A program made the position numbers and the translations under genes. From the NCBI GenBank assembly GCA_013140765.1, contig JABFSE010000004.1, forward strand, positions 62,001 to 126,000: DNA of 64,000 bases, read 5' to 3'. Shown one piece after another: positions 53,806 through 63,649 of the stretch. The notes under the pieces are model-generated. The model did not search any database and was not told the DNA's origin. It was given only the letters and a program-made list of their open reading frames with translations. This DNA is from Sulfuriferula sp. Lineage in GTDB: Bacteria; Pseudomonadota; Gammaproteobacteria; Burkholderiales; Sulfuriferulaceae. Numbering within the stretch: position 1 is the first letter of the stretch; each line of letters starts with the position of its first letter.

Positions 53806-56800
53806 TCAGGCCGTTAATTGCCCATGTAATCCTTGCAAATCATACACCTGCAACTCACTCATTGCTTGCATACCGATACAAGCCGCTTTCGCGCCCGCCA
53901 ACGTAGTGTAATAAGTCACCCGATGCGCTAATGCCGCACGGCGAATTGCCACCGAATCACGCACCGCACGCTTATCATCGACCACATTGACGATGAAGCT
54001 AATTTCATTATTTTTAATCATATCAACTACATGCGGACGACCTTCGGCGACTTTATTGACTACTGTCACTGTCAAACCACCTGCACTGAATGCCGCCGCC
54101 GTACCGCGTGTAGCGTATAACTCAAAGCCCATCGCCAGCAACTGCGCACCGACCTCCAGTATTTTTTGCTTATCCGCATTACGCACACTAATAAATGCGC
54201 GGCCTTTACTAGGTAATTTCACGCTCGCCGCCAATTGCGATTTCACAAAGGCTTCGGCAAAGGTTTTACCCACGCCCATCACTTCGCCTGTCGATTTCAT
54301 CTCTGGACCTAACAAGGTATCCACACCTTGAAATTTAGCGAATGGGAATACGGCCTCTTTCACCGAATAATACGGCGGAACCACTTCACGCGTCACCCCT
54401 TGCGCCGCCAAGCTCACGCCAGCCATGCAACGCGCCGCTACTTTAGCCAGCTGTACGCCTGTTGCCTTGGACACAAAAGGCACGGTACGCGACGCACGCG
54501 GGTTCACTTCCAGCACATAAACCGTCTCGCCCTGCAAAGCAAACTGCACGTTCATCAAGCCGACCACATTCAACGCTTTTGCCATCGCCACCGTCTGACG
54601 GCGAATTTCATCTTGCACCGCTACCGATAAGCTATAGGGCGGCAATGAACACGCCGAGTCACCCGAGTGTACGCCCGCCTGCTCGATATGCTCCATAATC
54701 CCGCCGATAACCACATCCACGCCATCCGATACGGCATCCACGTCTATTTCTATAGCATCGTTCAAGAACCTGTCCAGCAACACGGGCGAATCATTGGAAA
54801 CCTTAACCGCCTCGCGCATATAACGTTGCAAATCTTCTTCTGCCCGCACGATTTCCATCGCTCGCCCACCCAGCACGTAGGAAGGACGCACCACTAGCGG
54901 ATAGCCGATTTCTGCCGCGCCAGCCATTGCTTCTTCAGCAGAACGCGCAGTACGGTTAGGCGGCTGTTTCAAACCCAAGCCCATTAGCATTTGCTGGAAC
55001 CTTTCACGGTCTTCCGCGCAATCTATCATGTCAGGTGTCGTGCCGATAATCGGCGTGCCGAAGGCTTCCAGCTCACGCGCCAGCTTCAATGGCGTTTGAC
55101 CACCGTACTGCACAATCACGCCCACAGGCTGCTCAATACGCACAATTTCCAGCACGTCTTCCAACGTTAATGACTCGAAATACAATCTGTCCGACGTATC
55201 GTAATCGGTGGAAACCGTTTCTGGGTTGCAATTCACCATAATGGTTTCATAACCATCTTCGCGCATCGCCAGTGCCGCATGAACACAGCAATAGTCAAAC
55301 TCTATACCTTGACCAATACGGTTAGGCCCGCCACCCAGCACCATGATTTTTTTACGGTCGGTCGGGCGAGATTCACACTCTTCTTCGTAGGTCGAATACA
55401 TATAAGCGGTAGAAGTCGAAAATTCCGCCGCGCACGTATCCACGCGCTTGTAAACTGGGTGGATACCCAACTCCCAACGTCGCGCACGCACGATGTTTTT
55501 ATCGCTATTCAGCAATGTTGCCAAACGTCTATCAGCAAAACCATTGCGCTTCAGACGGCGGATTTCAGCAGCGTCCAAATCAGCCAACTGCTTGCCCGCC
55601 AACGCCGCTTCATCAGCGACCAAAGCCTGTATCTGCACTAAAAACCAAGGGTCGATTCTGGTAAACGCAAACACTTCGTCCATGCTCATGCCGATACGGA
55701 AAGCATCCGCCACGTACCATAAGCGTTCAGGACCAGGATTGCCGATTTCCGCCTCTATCACATCCCTATCCAGACTCAATGAATCCAGCCCGTCCATGCC
55801 CGTTTCCAGACCACGCAAGGCCTTTTGCAAGGATTCGCGGAAAGTACGCCCGATCGCCATGACCTCGCCCACCGACTTCATTTGCGTAGTTAAACGATCA
55901 TTAGCTTGCGGGAATTTCTCAAACGCAAAACGTGGGATTTTAGTGACTACATAATCAATACTAGGCTCGAACGACGCAGGTGTCGCACCGCCCGTAATGT
56001 CATTCTGCAACTCATCCAGTGTGTAACCTACGGCCAATTTCGCTGCGATTTTGGCAATCGGGAAACCTGTCGCTTTAGAAGCCAGTGCCGACGAACGCGA
56101 CACGCGCGGATTCATCTCGATAACCACCATGCGCCCATCAGCGGGGTTGATACCAAACTGCACGTTAGAGCCGCCCGTTTCCACACCGATTTCACGCAAC
56201 ACAGCAATAGAGGCATTGCGTAATATCTGATACTCGCGATCAGTCAAAGTTTGCGCTGGCGCAACGGTAATCGAATCACCCGTGTGTACGCCCATCGGGT
56301 CTAAATTCTCTATGGAGCAGACGATAATGCAATTATCATTGCGATCGCGCACCACTTCCATTTCGTATTCTTTCCAGCCTATGAGCGATTCTTCTATCAG
56401 CAACTCATTGGTTGGCGACGCTTCCAGACCGCGTTCGCAAATTTCCACAAACTCTTCACGGTTGTAAGCTATCCCGCCGCCCGTACCGCCCATGGTGAAC
56501 GATGGGCGAATAATGACGGGATAACCCAGCACCGCTTTAGCCTGCATGGCTTCTTCCATACTGTGCGCTATCATCGAGTGTGGCGAAGCCAAGCCGATAC
56601 GCGTCATCGCATGTTTGAATTTTTCGCGGTCTTCAGCCATGTCGATAGCCTCACGCGACGCGCCTATCATTTCGACGTTGTATTTTTCCAGCACGCCGTG
56701 CTTGGCCAAATCCAGAGCGCAATTCAATGCAGTTTGCCCACCCATGGTCGGCAATAATGCACTTGGGCGTTCTTTTTCTATGATTTTTTCCAGCACCTGC

Positions 56801-57012
56801 CAAGTAATCGGCTCGATGTAAGTCACATCCGCCATATCAGGGTCAGTCATGATAGTCGCTGGGTTAGAGTTCACCAGTATGACTTTATATCCCTCTTCAC
56901 GCAGTGCTTTACACGCCTGCGCACCAGAGTAATCAAATTCACACGCTTGGCCTATCACAATAGGGCCAGCACCAATAATCAGTATGCTATGTAGGTCTGT
57001 ACGCTTGGGCAT
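53806..57012 (-). CDS. carB: Carbamoyl-phosphate synthase large subunit
   Basis: CarB makes carbamoyl phosphate for arginine and pyrimidines. The 1068-residue protein is two homologous halves, each with an ATP-grasp domain: [24 protein letters not shown] near residue 8 and [23 protein letters not shown] near 558. The last 140 residues are the allosteric domain. The start [10 protein letters not shown] is used; the longer frame has no homology. It lies 93 bases after carA, with two hairpins between. Confidence 0.97.
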   Translation of the reverse strand: MPKRTDLHSILIIGAGPIVIGQACEFDYSGAQACKALREEGYKVILVNSNPATIMTDPDMADVTYIEPITWQVLEKIIEKERPSALLPTMGGQTALNCALDLAKHGVLEKYNVEMIGASREAIDMAEDREKFKHAMTRIGLASPHSMIAHSMEEAMQAKAVLGYPVIIRPSFTMGGTGGGIAYNREEFVEICERGLEASPTNELLIEESLIGWKEYEMEVVRDRNDNCIIVCSIENLDPMGVHTGDSITVAPAQTLTDREYQILRNASIAVLREIGVETGGSNVQFGINPADGRMVVIEMNPRVSRSSALASKATGFPIAKIAAKLAVGYTLDELQNDITGGATPASFEPSIDYVVTKIPRFAFEKFPQANDRLTTQMKSVGEVMAIGRTFRESLQKALRGLETGMDGLDSLSLDRDVIEAEIGNPGPERLWYVADAFRIGMSMDEVFAFTRIDPWFLVQIQALVADEAALAGKQLADLDAAEIRRLKRNGFADRRLATLLNSDKNIVRARRWELGIHPVYKRVDTCAAEFSTSTAYMYSTYEEECESRPTDRKKIMVLGGGPNRIGQGIEFDYCCVHAALAMREDGYETIMVNCNPETVSTDYDTSDRLYFESLTLEDVLEIVRIEQPVGVIVQYGGQTPLKLARELEAFGTPIIGTTPDMIDCAEDRERFQQMLMGLGLKQPPNRTARSAEEAMAGAAEIGYPLVVRPSYVLGGRAMEIVRAEEDLQRYMREAVKVSNDSPVLLDRFLNDAIEIDVDAVSDGVDVVIGGIMEHIEQAGVHSGDSACSLPPYSLSVAVQDEIRRQTVAMAKALNVVGLMNVQFALQGETVYVLEVNPRASRTVPFVSKATGVQLAKVAARCMAGVSLAAQGVTREVVPPYYSVKEAVFPFAKFQGVDTLLGPEMKSTGEVMGVGKTFAEAFVKSQLAASVKLPSKGRAFISVRNADKQKILEVGAQLLAMGFELYATRGTAAAFSAGGLTVTVVNKVAEGRPHVVDMIKNNEISFIVNVVDDKRAVRDSVAIRRAALAHRVTYYTTLAGAKAACIGMQAMSELQVYDLQGLHGQLTA

Positions 57013-57033
57013 AATTTTTCTAGCAAGATTAGT

Positions 57034-57095
57034 GTGGCGATACACGAATAAACGTTATCGCCACGAACAACATAAGCCGATGAACACTCATCAGC
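57034..57095 (-). other. Two hairpins in the carA-carB gap
   Basis: GTGGCGATA / TATCGCCAC (57034-57064) makes a perfect 9-bp stem, and GCCGATGA / TCATCAGC (57076-57095) a second stem with one mismatch. Neither has a clear T run. They may stabilise or process the car message. Confidence 0.5.
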
Positions 57096-57105
57096 CGTAA
57101 ATAAA

Positions 57106-58233
57106 TTACCGCGCTTGCATCAGCGCAATAAATCGATCAAACAAATAATCCACATCGTGTGGACCAGGGCTGGCTTCAGGGTGACCCTGGAAGCAAAATG
57201 CGGGCACATCCGTCCGCGCAAAACCCTGTAACGAACCATCAAATAACGAAACATGCGTTACTTTCACGTTCGCTGGCAAGCTATCCATATCCACCGCAAA
57301 GCCGTGATTCTGGCTGGTAATCGACACACGACCTGTTTCCAAATCTTTGACAGGATGATTCGCGCCATGATGACCGAATTTCATTTTCATCGTTTTCGCG
57401 CCCGATGCCAACGCCAGCAACTGATGCCCCAAACAGATACCGAATGTCGGAATACCTGTCGCCACCAGTTCGGTAATTGCCGCAATCGCGTAATCACAAG
57501 GCTCAGGGTCACCAGGACCGTTAGATAAGAAAATCCCATCAGGATTGAACGCCAGCGCATCTTGCGCCGTTGCTTGCGCAGGCAACACAGTGATTTTACA
57601 ACCACGCGCCGCCAACATGCGCAGGATGTTTTGCTTAACACCATAGTCAAACGCCACCACGTGATACGGATGTGCGTCAGGCGTAACAAAACCTTGACCC
57701 AACACCCACTCACCTTGTTGCCAAGTGTAAGCCGTCTTGGTAGACACCACTTTTGCCAAGTCCATCCCAGCCAGACCTGGGAAGCTACGCGCCAACCGCA
57801 AAGCCTCAGTTTCATCAACATCACCCACCATAATGCAACCAGACTGTGCGCCTGATTCACGCAACACACGGGTTAGGCGACGAGTATCAATATCAGCAAT
57901 CGCGACAATATTTTGCGCCGCCAAATAATCTGACAACGACGAAGTAGAACGGAAATTACTAGCTAACAAAGGCAAATCACGAATAACTAAACCAGCGGCG
58001 TGGATTTGTGTGGATTCCACATCCTCTGGGTTAGCACCCGTGTTACCAATGTGCGGATAAGTCAACGTGACGATTTGACGGGAATAAGAAGGGTCAGTCA
58101 GGATTTCCTGATAGCCAGTCATAGCGGTATTAAATACCACCTCACCAACAGTTGAGCCTAACGCGCCGATGGAAACACCGCGAAAAACTGTGCCATCAGC
58201 AAGCACCAAAATAGCGGATTGGGCAGGCGACAA
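57106..58233 (-). CDS. carA: Carbamoyl-phosphate synthase small subunit
   Basis: CarA supplies ammonia from glutamine to CarB. The 375-residue protein has the N-terminal carA-specific domain ([21 protein letters not shown]) and a class I glutaminase domain with the nucleophile cysteine in [13 protein letters not shown] and the catalytic His/Glu in GHPEASPGP. It precedes carB. Confidence 0.97.
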   Translation of the reverse strand: MSPAQSAILVLADGTVFRGVSIGALGSTVGEVVFNTAMTGYQEILTDPSYSRQIVTLTYPHIGNTGANPEDVESTQIHAAGLVIRDLPLLASNFRSTSSLSDYLAAQNIVAIADIDTRRLTRVLRESGAQSGCIMVGDVDETEALRLARSFPGLAGMDLAKVVSTKTAYTWQQGEWVLGQGFVTPDAHPYHVVAFDYGVKQNILRMLAARGCKITVLPAQATAQDALAFNPDGIFLSNGPGDPEPCDYAIAAITELVATGIPTFGICLGHQLLALASGAKTMKMKFGHHGANHPVKDLETGRVSITSQNHGFAVDMDSLPANVKVTHVSLFDGSLQGFARTDVPAFCFQGHPEASPGPHDVDYLFDRFIALMQAR

Positions 58234-58262
58234 GGGAATACTCCAGTGTAAGGCTTATACAA

Positions 58263-58296
58263 AGAAGCGGGCAAGGTTCACACCGCGCCCGCTTCT
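58263..58296 (-). terminator. Leader hairpin upstream of carA (possible attenuator)
   Basis: AGAAGCGGGC and GCCCGCTTCT form a perfect 10-bp stem with a 14-base loop, 30 bases before the carA start. On the minus strand it is followed by TTGTATAAG. It could attenuate car transcription, or end a transcript that starts further upstream. Confidence 0.5.
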
Positions 58297-58358
58297 GCAA
58301 GAATTGTGCAATTTTACCGCAACTGGACGATAACTTCAATCTGCATTACATTATCAAT

Positions 58359-59030
58359 ATGATGACTCATACTATATCACCGCTCACCCGCGCAATTCAG
58401 CTCTATCCCGCGTTGCAAACGCTGCCTAGCGAGCAACAGCAAACCCTGTTTGCACACAACCCAGTACACACACTTCCTACAGGCACGGTAGTATTCGACG
58501 AAAATCAGGCCTGTTTAGGCTTCCCCATGCTATTAGCGGGCAAAATCCGCGTGATAAAATCCGCCCAAAACGGTCGCGAACTACAACTCTACAGCGTACA
58601 ACCAGGCGAAAGCTGCATACTCACCAGCAGTTGTCTGCTAGGTCACAGCCCCTACACCGCCCGTGGCATAGTCGAAACAACAGCAGAAATACTGATATTA
58701 TCCGCCCCGCAATTCAACCAACTCATACAACAACACAGCCCATTCCGCGATTACGTATTCCACTTATTCGCCGAACGCATCACCGACTTAATGCAACTAG
58801 TCACCGCAATCGCTTTTCAAAAGCTAGATCAACGCCTTGCCACCCTACTCATTAGCAAAGCCCAACCCATCCACACCACCCATCAAGCACTCGCCGATGA
58901 ACTAGGTAGCGCACGTGAAATTATCAGTCGCATCCTTAAAAACTTTGCCGATCAAGGCTGGGTCAGCTTAACTCGCGAACACATACAAATTCTCAACCCC
59001 GATGCGCTCAACCAGCTCTCCAAATTTTAA
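58359..59030 (+). CDS. Crp/Fnr-family transcriptional regulator
   Basis: This 223-residue regulator has an N-terminal cyclic-nucleotide-like beta-barrel (residues about 30-130), a long dimer helix and a C-terminal winged helix with HQALADELGSAREIISRILKNF. It lacks the N-terminal cysteine set of FNR, so it should not carry a 4Fe-4S cluster; two cysteines sit in CILTSSCLLG within the barrel. The recognition helix has E and SR at the positions that contact DNA in CRP and FNR. The ligand is unknown. A perfect CRP-like palindrome lies just downstream, before the next gene. Confidence 0.9.
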   Translation: MMTHTISPLTRAIQLYPALQTLPSEQQQTLFAHNPVHTLPTGTVVFDENQACLGFPMLLAGKIRVIKSAQNGRELQLYSVQPGESCILTSSCLLGHSPYTARGIVETTAEILILSAPQFNQLIQQHSPFRDYVFHLFAERITDLMQLVTAIAFQKLDQRLATLLISKAQPIHTTHQALADELGSAREIISRILKNFADQGWVSLTREHIQILNPDALNQLSKF

Positions 59031-59038
59031 TTCGCGCT

Positions 59039-59056
59039 CTGTGACATTTATCACAG
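59039..59056 (+). promoter_or_regulatory. CRP-type palindrome CTGTGA-N6-TCACAG
   Basis: The two half-sites are perfect inverted repeats around six bases. The centre lies about 41 bases before a start point predicted from the -10-like TAAACT (59076-59081), which is the position of class II activator sites. The gene downstream encodes a small DUF2892 protein, and the regulator gene lies directly upstream. Confidence 0.7.
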
Positions 59057-59117
59057 ACAAATACGCATCACAGGTTAAACTAAACCCCTCTTCAACCCTC
59101 ACAACAAGGAATACATC

Positions 59118-59309
59118 ATGACTTGCAATTCAGGTGGTATAGATCGCGCATTACGCATTATCGTCGGCATCGCCCTCATCGCACTCACCCTTACCAACAC
59201 TATCGGTATGTGGGGTTGGATAGGTGTCGTACCGTTATTAACAGGCATAGTTGGCATGTGCCCAGTGTACCCATTACTAGGCATTAACACCTGCAAAACC
59301 AAAAAATAA
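59118..59309 (+). CDS. DUF2892 small membrane protein
   Basis: This 63-residue protein has two hydrophobic helices (residues 11-27 and 30-47) and matches DUF2892, the membrane part also seen in YgaP-type rhodaneses: GIDRALRIIVGIALIAL, then GIVGMCPVYPLLGINTC. It starts after AAGGAA. Cys residues at 3, 46 and 57 are noteworthy in so short a protein. Function is unknown; it is the likely target of the neighbouring Crp/Fnr regulator. Confidence 0.88.
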   Translation: MTCNSGGIDRALRIIVGIALIALTLTNTIGMWGWIGVVPLLTGIVGMCPVYPLLGINTCKTKK

Positions 59310-59315
59310 GCAACA

Positions 59316-59339
59316 CCACCCAGCACGCCTGCTGGGTGG
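59316..59339. terminator. Terminator between DUF2892 and chaA
   Basis: CCACCCAGCA and TGCTGGGTGG form a perfect 10-bp stem with a four-base loop between two converging genes. On the minus strand a T-rich run follows after a few bases; on the plus strand none is evident. Confidence 0.7.
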
Positions 59340-59344
59340 ATAGC

Positions 59345-60424
59345 TTAAATCAAGCCCATCGCAACTAACGCAAGAAACACCGCAAACAAAGCAAAATGAC
59401 TCACCCCCTCAATCGCATTCGTTTCACCGTCATGCAAATTATTCATCACCGCCAACAAAGTCAACAATAACATTCCGCCCTGCACCGGTGTCAACGCCAT
59501 CTCAATACGCTCGCCCTGAAATAAAGCAATCGACTCAATCACAGGCAAAGTCAACAACACCGTCGCCAACGACGCACCCAACGCGATATTCACCGTCGTT
59601 TGCATACGATTATTCTGCGCCGCACGCATTGCCGTCAAAATCTCAGGACTGGCCGAAATCAACGCCACCAGCACTGCAGGAATCGCACGAGGCAACCCGC
59701 TACCCTTTAAGCCCGCATCCAACAATATCGAAAACACCTCAGACAACAAACCCACTAACACAATCGCCCCCAGCATCACTAACAAATGCAAGGAATTAGG
59801 ACTATGTTCAAGATCATGCGCCTCATCCTCAACCGAGGCATATTCAAAAAACCGCCTATGCTCAACAGTTTGCAACCGCAAAAATGCCAAATACATCACC
59901 GACATAATCCCAATTGAAAAAACCGAATAAACCTGCCACTGCACCGCAGGCACAAAATCAGGTACAAACATCCCCACCCCGATAGCCACAATCAACATTG
60001 CAATATACGAATTGGCCGAATCCAGATTATATTTAACACGCCCATGCTTCAACCCAGCCACTATCGCCGCCAAGCCCAATATCCCGTTAATATCAAACAT
60101 CACCGCCGCAAACACCGTGTCACGCGCTAACGTAGGATTCGGCTCGCCCTGCAACAACACCACCAAAATCACCACCTCAACCGACACCGCCGCCAACGTC
60201 AAAATCAACGTCCCAAACGGCTCCCCCCAACGTATCGCCAACACCTCGGCATGATGACTAATCCGAAAAGCCACCATAATAATCGCCGCCAGAATAACCA
60301 CCACCCCAGCAAACAAACCCAGCCCACCCGCAGCCACCAACACATGCTCAACCATCAACCCCAGCCCAAAAACCACCAACGCCAGCGCAACAGGCCATTC
60401 CGCCTTAAGATATCCCCACATCAT
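59345..60424 (-). CDS. chaA: Calcium/proton antiporter, ChaA-type
   Basis: This 359-residue inner-membrane protein is close in length to E. coli ChaA (366) and exchanges Ca2+, Na+ or K+ for protons. It has about 11 helices in two inverted halves. The ion-binding repeats appear as TLAAVSVEVVILVVLL and VALISASPEILTAMRAAQNNRMQTTVNIALGASLATVLLT. An acidic stretch, EYASVEDEAHDLEHSPN, separates the halves. It faces the decayed region at 60425-61585. Confidence 0.88.
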   Translation of the reverse strand: MMWGYLKAEWPVALALVVFGLGLMVEHVLVAAGGLGLFAGVVVILAAIIMVAFRISHHAEVLAIRWGEPFGTLILTLAAVSVEVVILVVLLQGEPNPTLARDTVFAAVMFDINGILGLAAIVAGLKHGRVKYNLDSANSYIAMLIVAIGVGMFVPDFVPAVQWQVYSVFSIGIMSVMYLAFLRLQTVEHRRFFEYASVEDEAHDLEHSPNSLHLLVMLGAIVLVGLLSEVFSILLDAGLKGSGLPRAIPAVLVALISASPEILTAMRAAQNNRMQTTVNIALGASLATVLLTLPVIESIALFQGERIEMALTPVQGGMLLLTLLAVMNNLHDGETNAIEGVSHFALFAVFLALVAMGLI

Positions 60425-60589
60425 CTAACAACCTCTAAATAAAAACGCATTGCTGACAGTATAGCACGTCACAAAATACAGCAATGTTAGAACTGACCCC
60501 ATTTAACGTTAGAACTCAGCGAATTCAAATCACAAGTGCAACAGTCTTGATATTAAAAAACCTCGAGAGGCGTTCTGTAATTTAAGCAC
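60425..60589. other. AT-rich gap downstream of the decayed module
   Basis: No open frame stands out in this 165-base gap. The nonamer GTTAGAACT occurs twice 19 bases apart (60486 and 60505), with CCCCATTT between, which may be the scar of a small mobile element. No gene can be supported here. Confidence 0.4.
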
Positions 60590-60847
60590 TTACGACTTGA
60601 ATTCACCGCGTACCTGATTTGCAGTCTCAAGCCATTTACAATTTAACTTAATACGCTTTCTAAATTCATTAAGACCTATTGCGGACGCTAATCTTCCGAT
60701 GCACTCATCAGCAAAAGAAGGGGTCAAACTTTTGTTTAGAAAATCGACCTCTATCAATTCATATTCATGAAGTAAATCAGTGATTTTATTGCGTGCTTCT
60801 GCACCTACTGGTCGCGTGCTAAACTCTAGCGCACTATAAGTACGCCG
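60590..60847 (-). pseudogene. STAS-like (DUF4325) protein fragment, N-terminally truncated
   Basis: In a frame with no usable start codon the minus strand reads about 85 codons ending at TAA 60590-60592. The sequence RPVGAEARNKITDLLHEYELIEVDF and TPSFADECIGRLASAIGLNEFRKRIKL match the STAS-like DUF4325 family, which pairs with GHKL ATPases. Its start and first strand are missing: the open frame begins inside the end of the ATPase gene, out of frame with it. This looks like the product of a deletion joining two genes. Confidence 0.75.
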
Positions 60848-61515
60848 TTATTTTGTTCCAATAGCTTTCTAGCGACCGCCAAACCGTAACCAGAATGTCC
60901 CTTACCTGGCTTGCTTGTTACGCCATATTGAGTTGCAAGCTCGCAGGAGTTTACAACATTCAATCTGTCCAATAACGATCCATTTTGCATAAGTGATTCA
61001 CGAATACCAATTCCCGTATCGACCAATGCAATTTGAGCTTTGCGTCCAGTACGCCAAACTTAGGCACATACAGCTCCAAAAACGCCGTCTTTAACGTCCG
61101 AATGGGCATAACAATTACCAATTAGCTCTCGAAGCATTGTGCTTATGGCATCATTTGTATCTTTATCGCTAGATACGTCTTCAAAAAATCTCATTAACGC
61201 ATTTGCTGTCTCATCAACTTTTGAAACACTCTTTAATAATTCAATGGGATGATAGGTACCTGCGGTACGCTCCCGAACGTTGTCATGCGTACTTTCAATT
61301 CCTAATACACCCCATAAATTCATAGTCCGTGCATAAGAAGTTATTTTTTCAGGAAGTGCCAGTTGCGCTGGCTCATGTTTTCTAAGAATATGAACGAGTG
61401 TGGCAAAATGGAATGGTTTTATAAAACCTGGTCCAACACACGTTTTATTTTTTTCTAATGCGTCTAGCTCTCCTAACCACTGCTGAAGATCTGCATTTGT
61501 TGTATATTTCATCAT
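60826..61515 (-). pseudogene. GHKL-type ATP-binding protein, broken by an in-frame stop
   Basis: The frame starting MMKYTTNADLQQW at 61515 reads 151 codons to a TAA at 61060-61062 and continues in the same frame to 60826. The part before the stop has the N box ELIGNCYAHSD; the part after has DTGIGI and GHSGYGLAVARKLL, the G1 and G2 boxes of HATPase_c. A change of CAA (Gln) to TAA would explain the stop. The protein has no sensor or membrane part, so it resembles anti-sigma or anti-STAS ATPases rather than classical sensor kinases. The normal C-terminus after GVLIVR is absent. Confidence 0.85.
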
Positions 61516-61585
61516 GCTTAAGTTAACTTACCTTCTTATCAGTAAAACTAAAAATCATCAAACTTCAAAAAATGGCTACTAATTT

Positions 61586-63649
61586 CTAAGCCGATAACAA
61601 CGATATATCCGCCACTTGATTCATCATTTCGCCCAATGCTTGCAGTAACGCTAACCGATTTTGGCGGATTGCCATATCGTCGGCCATGACCATCACCGCG
61701 TCGAAGAACGTATCAACAGGTTCGCGCACGGCGGCTAGTGCGGTCAACGCTGCGGTATAGTTAGCGTTGTTGACGTGCTCATTGACGACAGGGGTAAGTT
61801 GGACGATGTGAGCATGAAGTTGCTTTTCTTCTTCCATTTGTAGCAAACTCGGCTGTACAGCACCAATAGACTCGGTCACTTTTTTGAGGATGTTGCGCAC
61901 GCGTTTGTTGGCGGCTGACAGTGCGGCGGCTTCGGGCAATTGCTGGAATTCGCGCACCGCTTGTATCCGCGCCACGATTAAATCCATGCGGGCGGGCTGG
62001 TTGGCTAATACCGATTCTACCGCGCCTGCGTCATAACCTTGCTCTTTGAGGTAGTGGCGCAGACGGTCGAGCATGAAATGATACACATCAACATCCGTAC
62101 TTTCTTTTACCACATCCGCAGGGAATGCCGCGAGTGTGTGCGCTAACAAACTTGGCAAAGATAATGGCAATGGTGTTTCTATCAGTATGCGCAATACGCC
62201 CAGCGCGGCGCGGCGCAGACCGAACGGGTCTTTGTCGCCTGTCGGAATCAAGCCTATACCGAAGATACCGACCAGTGTATCGATCTTATCGGCCAATGCC
62301 ACACTTGCCGCTATTACGCCTTGTGGTAGCGCGTCACCCGCAAAGCGGGGCTGATAATGCGCACTGATGGCGGCGGCAATGTCAGCGGCTTCGCCATCAT
62401 GCAGGGCGTAATGCGTACCCATCATGCCTTGTAACTCGGGGAATTCGCCGACCATATCGGTGCTTAAGTCTGCTTTAGCCAGATATGCGGCGCGGCTGGC
62501 AGCATTCGTATCTGCACCTAATAACTGAGCGATATGCGCGGCTATAATTTGCAAGCGTTGTACACGCTGTAATTGACTGCCGAGTTTGTTGTGATAAACC
62601 ACCTGCGCGAGTTTTTCTACACGGCTATCTAGGCGTGTTTTGCGATCCTGATCAAAGAAAAATTTAGCATCGGACAAACGTGCGCGTAATACGCGTTCAT
62701 TACCCTGAATAATGTTGCTGGCATCCGCTGTTTGCAAATTGGACACCACAAGAAAACGCGGCAATAGCGTGCCGTTGGCATCGGCTAATGGGAAGTATTT
62801 TTGATGCTGTTTCATGGACAAAATCAAACAGGCTTGCGGTACGGCTAAGAAATCCTCACTGAATGTACCCGCATAGACAACGGGAAACTCAACCAAACCC
62901 GTCACTTCATCTAGCAAAGCATCATCCCACAATACCTGCGCGTCACCTGCGACAGCGGTTAATTGTTTGCGTATGTCAGCACGGCGCATGGCAAAATCAG
63001 CCATAACAAAACCATCATCCAACAAACTACTGGCATAATCATCAGCTTGTTTAATGTTAATTTCGCCTTCGGACAAGAACCTATGCCCCAAAGTGATACG
63101 GTCACTGGTCAAACCCAGCACTTCGCCCGTCACCACCTCATCGCCATGCAGCATCACCAAGCCATGCACGGGGCGCACGAATTCAATATCGCTATCACCC
63201 CAGCGCATCAGCTTCGCCACGGGTAGCTTTTTCAATGCGTCGGCAACCATGCCAGACAAATGCTGCGCCAGCGGTTCGCCAGCTTGCGTACTGCGATAAA
63301 CGTAGCAGTCTTGCTTACCGTCGTGCATGGTAGCCAAATCCTCAACTGCCACCCCGCACGAACGCGCAAAACCTGTCAATGCAGGCGTTGCCACACCGTC
63401 TTTCATCGCCGTAGCAACAGCAGGACCTTTACGCTCGACTTGGCGCGGTGGCTGAATCGCGACCACATCAGGAATGCTCACCGCCAAACGGCGCGGCGTG
63501 GCAAACGACACCATGCCATCCAGATTAGCCACATAACCTTGCGCCAGTAGCGCATTCGCAATACCGCTACTAAACGCTGCTGATAATTTTGACAGTGATT
63601 TAGGTGGTAACTCTTCAGTGCGTAATTCGATTAGCAAAGTTGCGCTCAT
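61586..63649 (-). CDS. glyS: Glycine-tRNA ligase beta subunit
   Basis: GlyS is the large subunit of the bacterial alpha2-beta2 glycyl-tRNA synthetase. The 687-residue protein begins with [19 protein letters not shown], has the central HD-like and B3/4-like regions ([20 protein letters not shown]) and a C-terminal anticodon-binding domain. It overlaps glyQ by ATGA. Confidence 0.97.
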   Translation of the reverse strand: MSATLLIELRTEELPPKSLSKLSAAFSSGIANALLAQGYVANLDGMVSFATPRRLAVSIPDVVAIQPPRQVERKGPAVATAMKDGVATPALTGFARSCGVAVEDLATMHDGKQDCYVYRSTQAGEPLAQHLSGMVADALKKLPVAKLMRWGDSDIEFVRPVHGLVMLHGDEVVTGEVLGLTSDRITLGHRFLSEGEINIKQADDYASSLLDDGFVMADFAMRRADIRKQLTAVAGDAQVLWDDALLDEVTGLVEFPVVYAGTFSEDFLAVPQACLILSMKQHQKYFPLADANGTLLPRFLVVSNLQTADASNIIQGNERVLRARLSDAKFFFDQDRKTRLDSRVEKLAQVVYHNKLGSQLQRVQRLQIIAAHIAQLLGADTNAASRAAYLAKADLSTDMVGEFPELQGMMGTHYALHDGEAADIAAAISAHYQPRFAGDALPQGVIAASVALADKIDTLVGIFGIGLIPTGDKDPFGLRRAALGVLRILIETPLPLSLPSLLAHTLAAFPADVVKESTDVDVYHFMLDRLRHYLKEQGYDAGAVESVLANQPARMDLIVARIQAVREFQQLPEAAALSAANKRVRNILKKVTESIGAVQPSLLQMEEEKQLHAHIVQLTPVVNEHVNNANYTAALTALAAVREPVDTFFDAVMVMADDMAIRQNRLALLQALGEMMNQVADISLLSA

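Noticed and set aside
60561-60570. CCTCGAGAGG as a terminator of the decayed module
   Set aside because: The self-complementary core leaves a loop of two bases, too small for a stable hairpin, although a T run follows on the minus strand.
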